From Alloscardovia macacae (GTDB taxonomy: Bacteria; Actinomycetota; Actinomycetes; Actinomycetales; Bifidobacteriaceae), in the NCBI RefSeq assembly GCF_002259705.1, contig NZ_MWWT01000001.1, positions 248,001 to 312,000 on the forward strand: 64,000 nt of DNA, in the 5' to 3' direction. The notes under the pieces are model-generated. The model was not told where the DNA came from, did not search any database, and saw only the letters and a list, made by a program, of their open reading frames with translations. A program made the position numbers and the translations under genes. This document shows, one piece after another, positions 63,234 to 64,000 of this stretch. How positions within the stretch are numbered: the first letter of the stretch is position 1; each line of letters begins with the position of its first letter.

Positions 63234-64000
63234 GATTCTGTCCTTTCTTCTCGCGTCGAAGGAACCCAGTGCTCAGGATCGACATCCATAAAACGTGATC
63301 TCCTAAAACGGTCCTTCTGGTCGAAAGGCACGGTACAGTCGAAGATGGTCTTACGCGCCATACCATGCGCGCTCAGGTGTGAGCTGTACTGAGGGTCATT
63401 CGACGGGTCGAGCGGATGGCAGCGCACATCGGGGATGGAGATGACATCCACATCAGACTGGAAGCGTGTGGTCATAGCCCACATGACGTCACTAATGTCG
63501 AAGCAGTCCACGTCTGGGTCCACGAGAAAGACGTGCTTGAGCTCGCTAAAGGCGCTAAAAGCGAGGAGAGCAGCCTGCCTCTGACGTCCCTCATCGGACG
63601 CCGTCTTCTTCTCAAACTGGAGGATAGCGGCGAATTTTCCTCCTCCGAAAGAAGGACAGTATACATTACGCAGCCGCCCTGGCATGGCTTTGTCTATCAT
63701 GCCCCAGATGCTGGCTTCTGTAGGTATTCCTGCCATGGACACGTGCTCTTCACTCGGACCTATACAGGTCTGCATGATGGGGTGCCGTCGCGTGGTCACG
63801 GCTGTCACTTTGATCTTCCAGCACTGGTCGCTCGCTGGCCCCGTATATCCCGGAAATTCTGGCATAGCATACCCAGTATGCGAGTTCTGATCTTCCTGAA
63901 CGCGGACATGAGGAATGACTTCGCCTTCGATGACATATTCCGCATTCGCGATGGCACGCTGGTCGACCGTAAGGCAGGAGACGAGCTCCACAGGTTTCCC
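63230..64000 (-). CDS. UbiD-family decarboxylase, C-terminal part
   Basis: The last 256 residues of a UbiD-type prenylated-FMN decarboxylase; the N-terminal half lies beyond the window. EGEVIPHVRVQEDQ holds one of the active-site acidic residues. MPEFPGYTGPASDQCW, GPSEEHVSMAGIPTEASIW and DPDVDCFDISDVMWAMTTRF are clear family blocks. ASDEGRQRQAALLAFSAFSELKHVF resembles the gallate/hydroxybenzoate decarboxylases (LpdC type) as I recall them. It likely removes CO2 from an aromatic acid. It precedes ubiX in one operon, with the two genes overlapping by 4 bases. Confidence 0.9.
   Translation of the reverse strand, partial: GKPVELVSCLTVDQRAIANAEYVIEGEVIPHVRVQEDQNSHTGYAMPEFPGYTGPASDQCWKIKVTAVTTRRHPIMQTCIGPSEEHVSMAGIPTEASIWGMIDKAMPGRLRNVYCPSFGGGKFAAILQFEKKTASDEGRQRQAALLAFSAFSELKHVFLVDPDVDCFDISDVMWAMTTRFQSDVDVISIPDVRCHPLDPSNDPQYSSHLSAHGMARKTIFDCTVPFDQKDRFRRSRFMDVDPEHWVPSTREERTES

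Overview
The window is a chromosomal segment of a moderately high-GC Gram-positive actinobacterium, most likely of the family Bifidobacteriaceae. This rests on the very short bS22 protein ahead of a terminator, the DUF711-ACT pair, a eukaryotic-type UDP-glucose pyrophosphorylase, an RmlC-RmlD fusion, the bifidobacterial-style galT-galK pair under a DeoR-type regulator, an LAxTG-type sortase signal, and many genes that appear to be leaderless. Genus cannot be fixed from the sequence; there is no 16S gene in the window.

Layout. 1-5.6 kb: the tail of a sugar ABC permease, a gene with an AbiEi-like start bracketed by an inverted pair of 88-bp palindromic repeats, an MFS sugar transporter with a LacI-type operator, ilvC, and a GNAT acetyltransferase. 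5.6-15.8 kb: an amino-acid permease, then an iron-acquisition locus: a divergent ApbE flavin transferase, FTR1 permease, P19 lipoprotein, DUF2318 membrane protein, two FtsX-type permeases, an ABC ATPase and an FMN-binding lipoprotein. 16.3-18.6 kb: a wall-anchored tripeptidyl-peptidase. 18.7-38.9 kb: a surface-polysaccharide region (GtrII-like and RgpF-like enzymes, acyltransferase, Wzm/Wzt exporter, rmlB-rmlCD-rmlA, glycosyltransferases, UDP-glucose pyrophosphorylase, GtrB, Glf) together with a tRNA-Ser, a GH25 lysozyme with ricin-type lectin repeats and a secreted protein of a poorly described family. 39-40.9 kb: rpsF-ssb-rpsR-rplI. 41-46.8 kb: GtrA, a MIF-like tautomerase, a phosphoglycerate-mutase-family protein, small membrane proteins, an orphan ABC permease and gltX. 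46.8-64 kb: tRNA-Glu and tRNA-Gln, a class A PBP, a Crp-type regulator, deoR-galT-galK, DUF711-ACT, divergent trmL/mutY, radA, a DUF975 protein, bS22, ubiX and a partial ubiD.

How the parts fit. The iron locus matches the gene content of the FTR1/P19/DUF2318/ABC ferrous-iron systems known from Campylobacter and enterobacteria. Here an ApbE gene faces it, and the FMN-binding lipoprotein carries an ApbE-type flavinylation motif, which suggests a covalently flavinylated, extracytoplasmic electron carrier working with iron import. The polysaccharide genes predict dTDP-rhamnose and UDP-galactofuranose precursors, an ABC-transporter export route, and a three-part GtrA/GtrB/GtrII side-chain glucosylation system scattered over 23 kb.

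Between genes the window is unusually rich in palindromic DNA: four exactly 88-bp copies of one element, at least four other long inverted repeats, several of them next to G-runs on the left or C-runs on the right, a nested four-copy array, and a cluster of seven CCTAGG sites. About a dozen genes have a -10-like hexamer 6-7 bases before the ATG, indicating leaderless transcripts. No CRISPR array, prophage, transposase or integrase was found.
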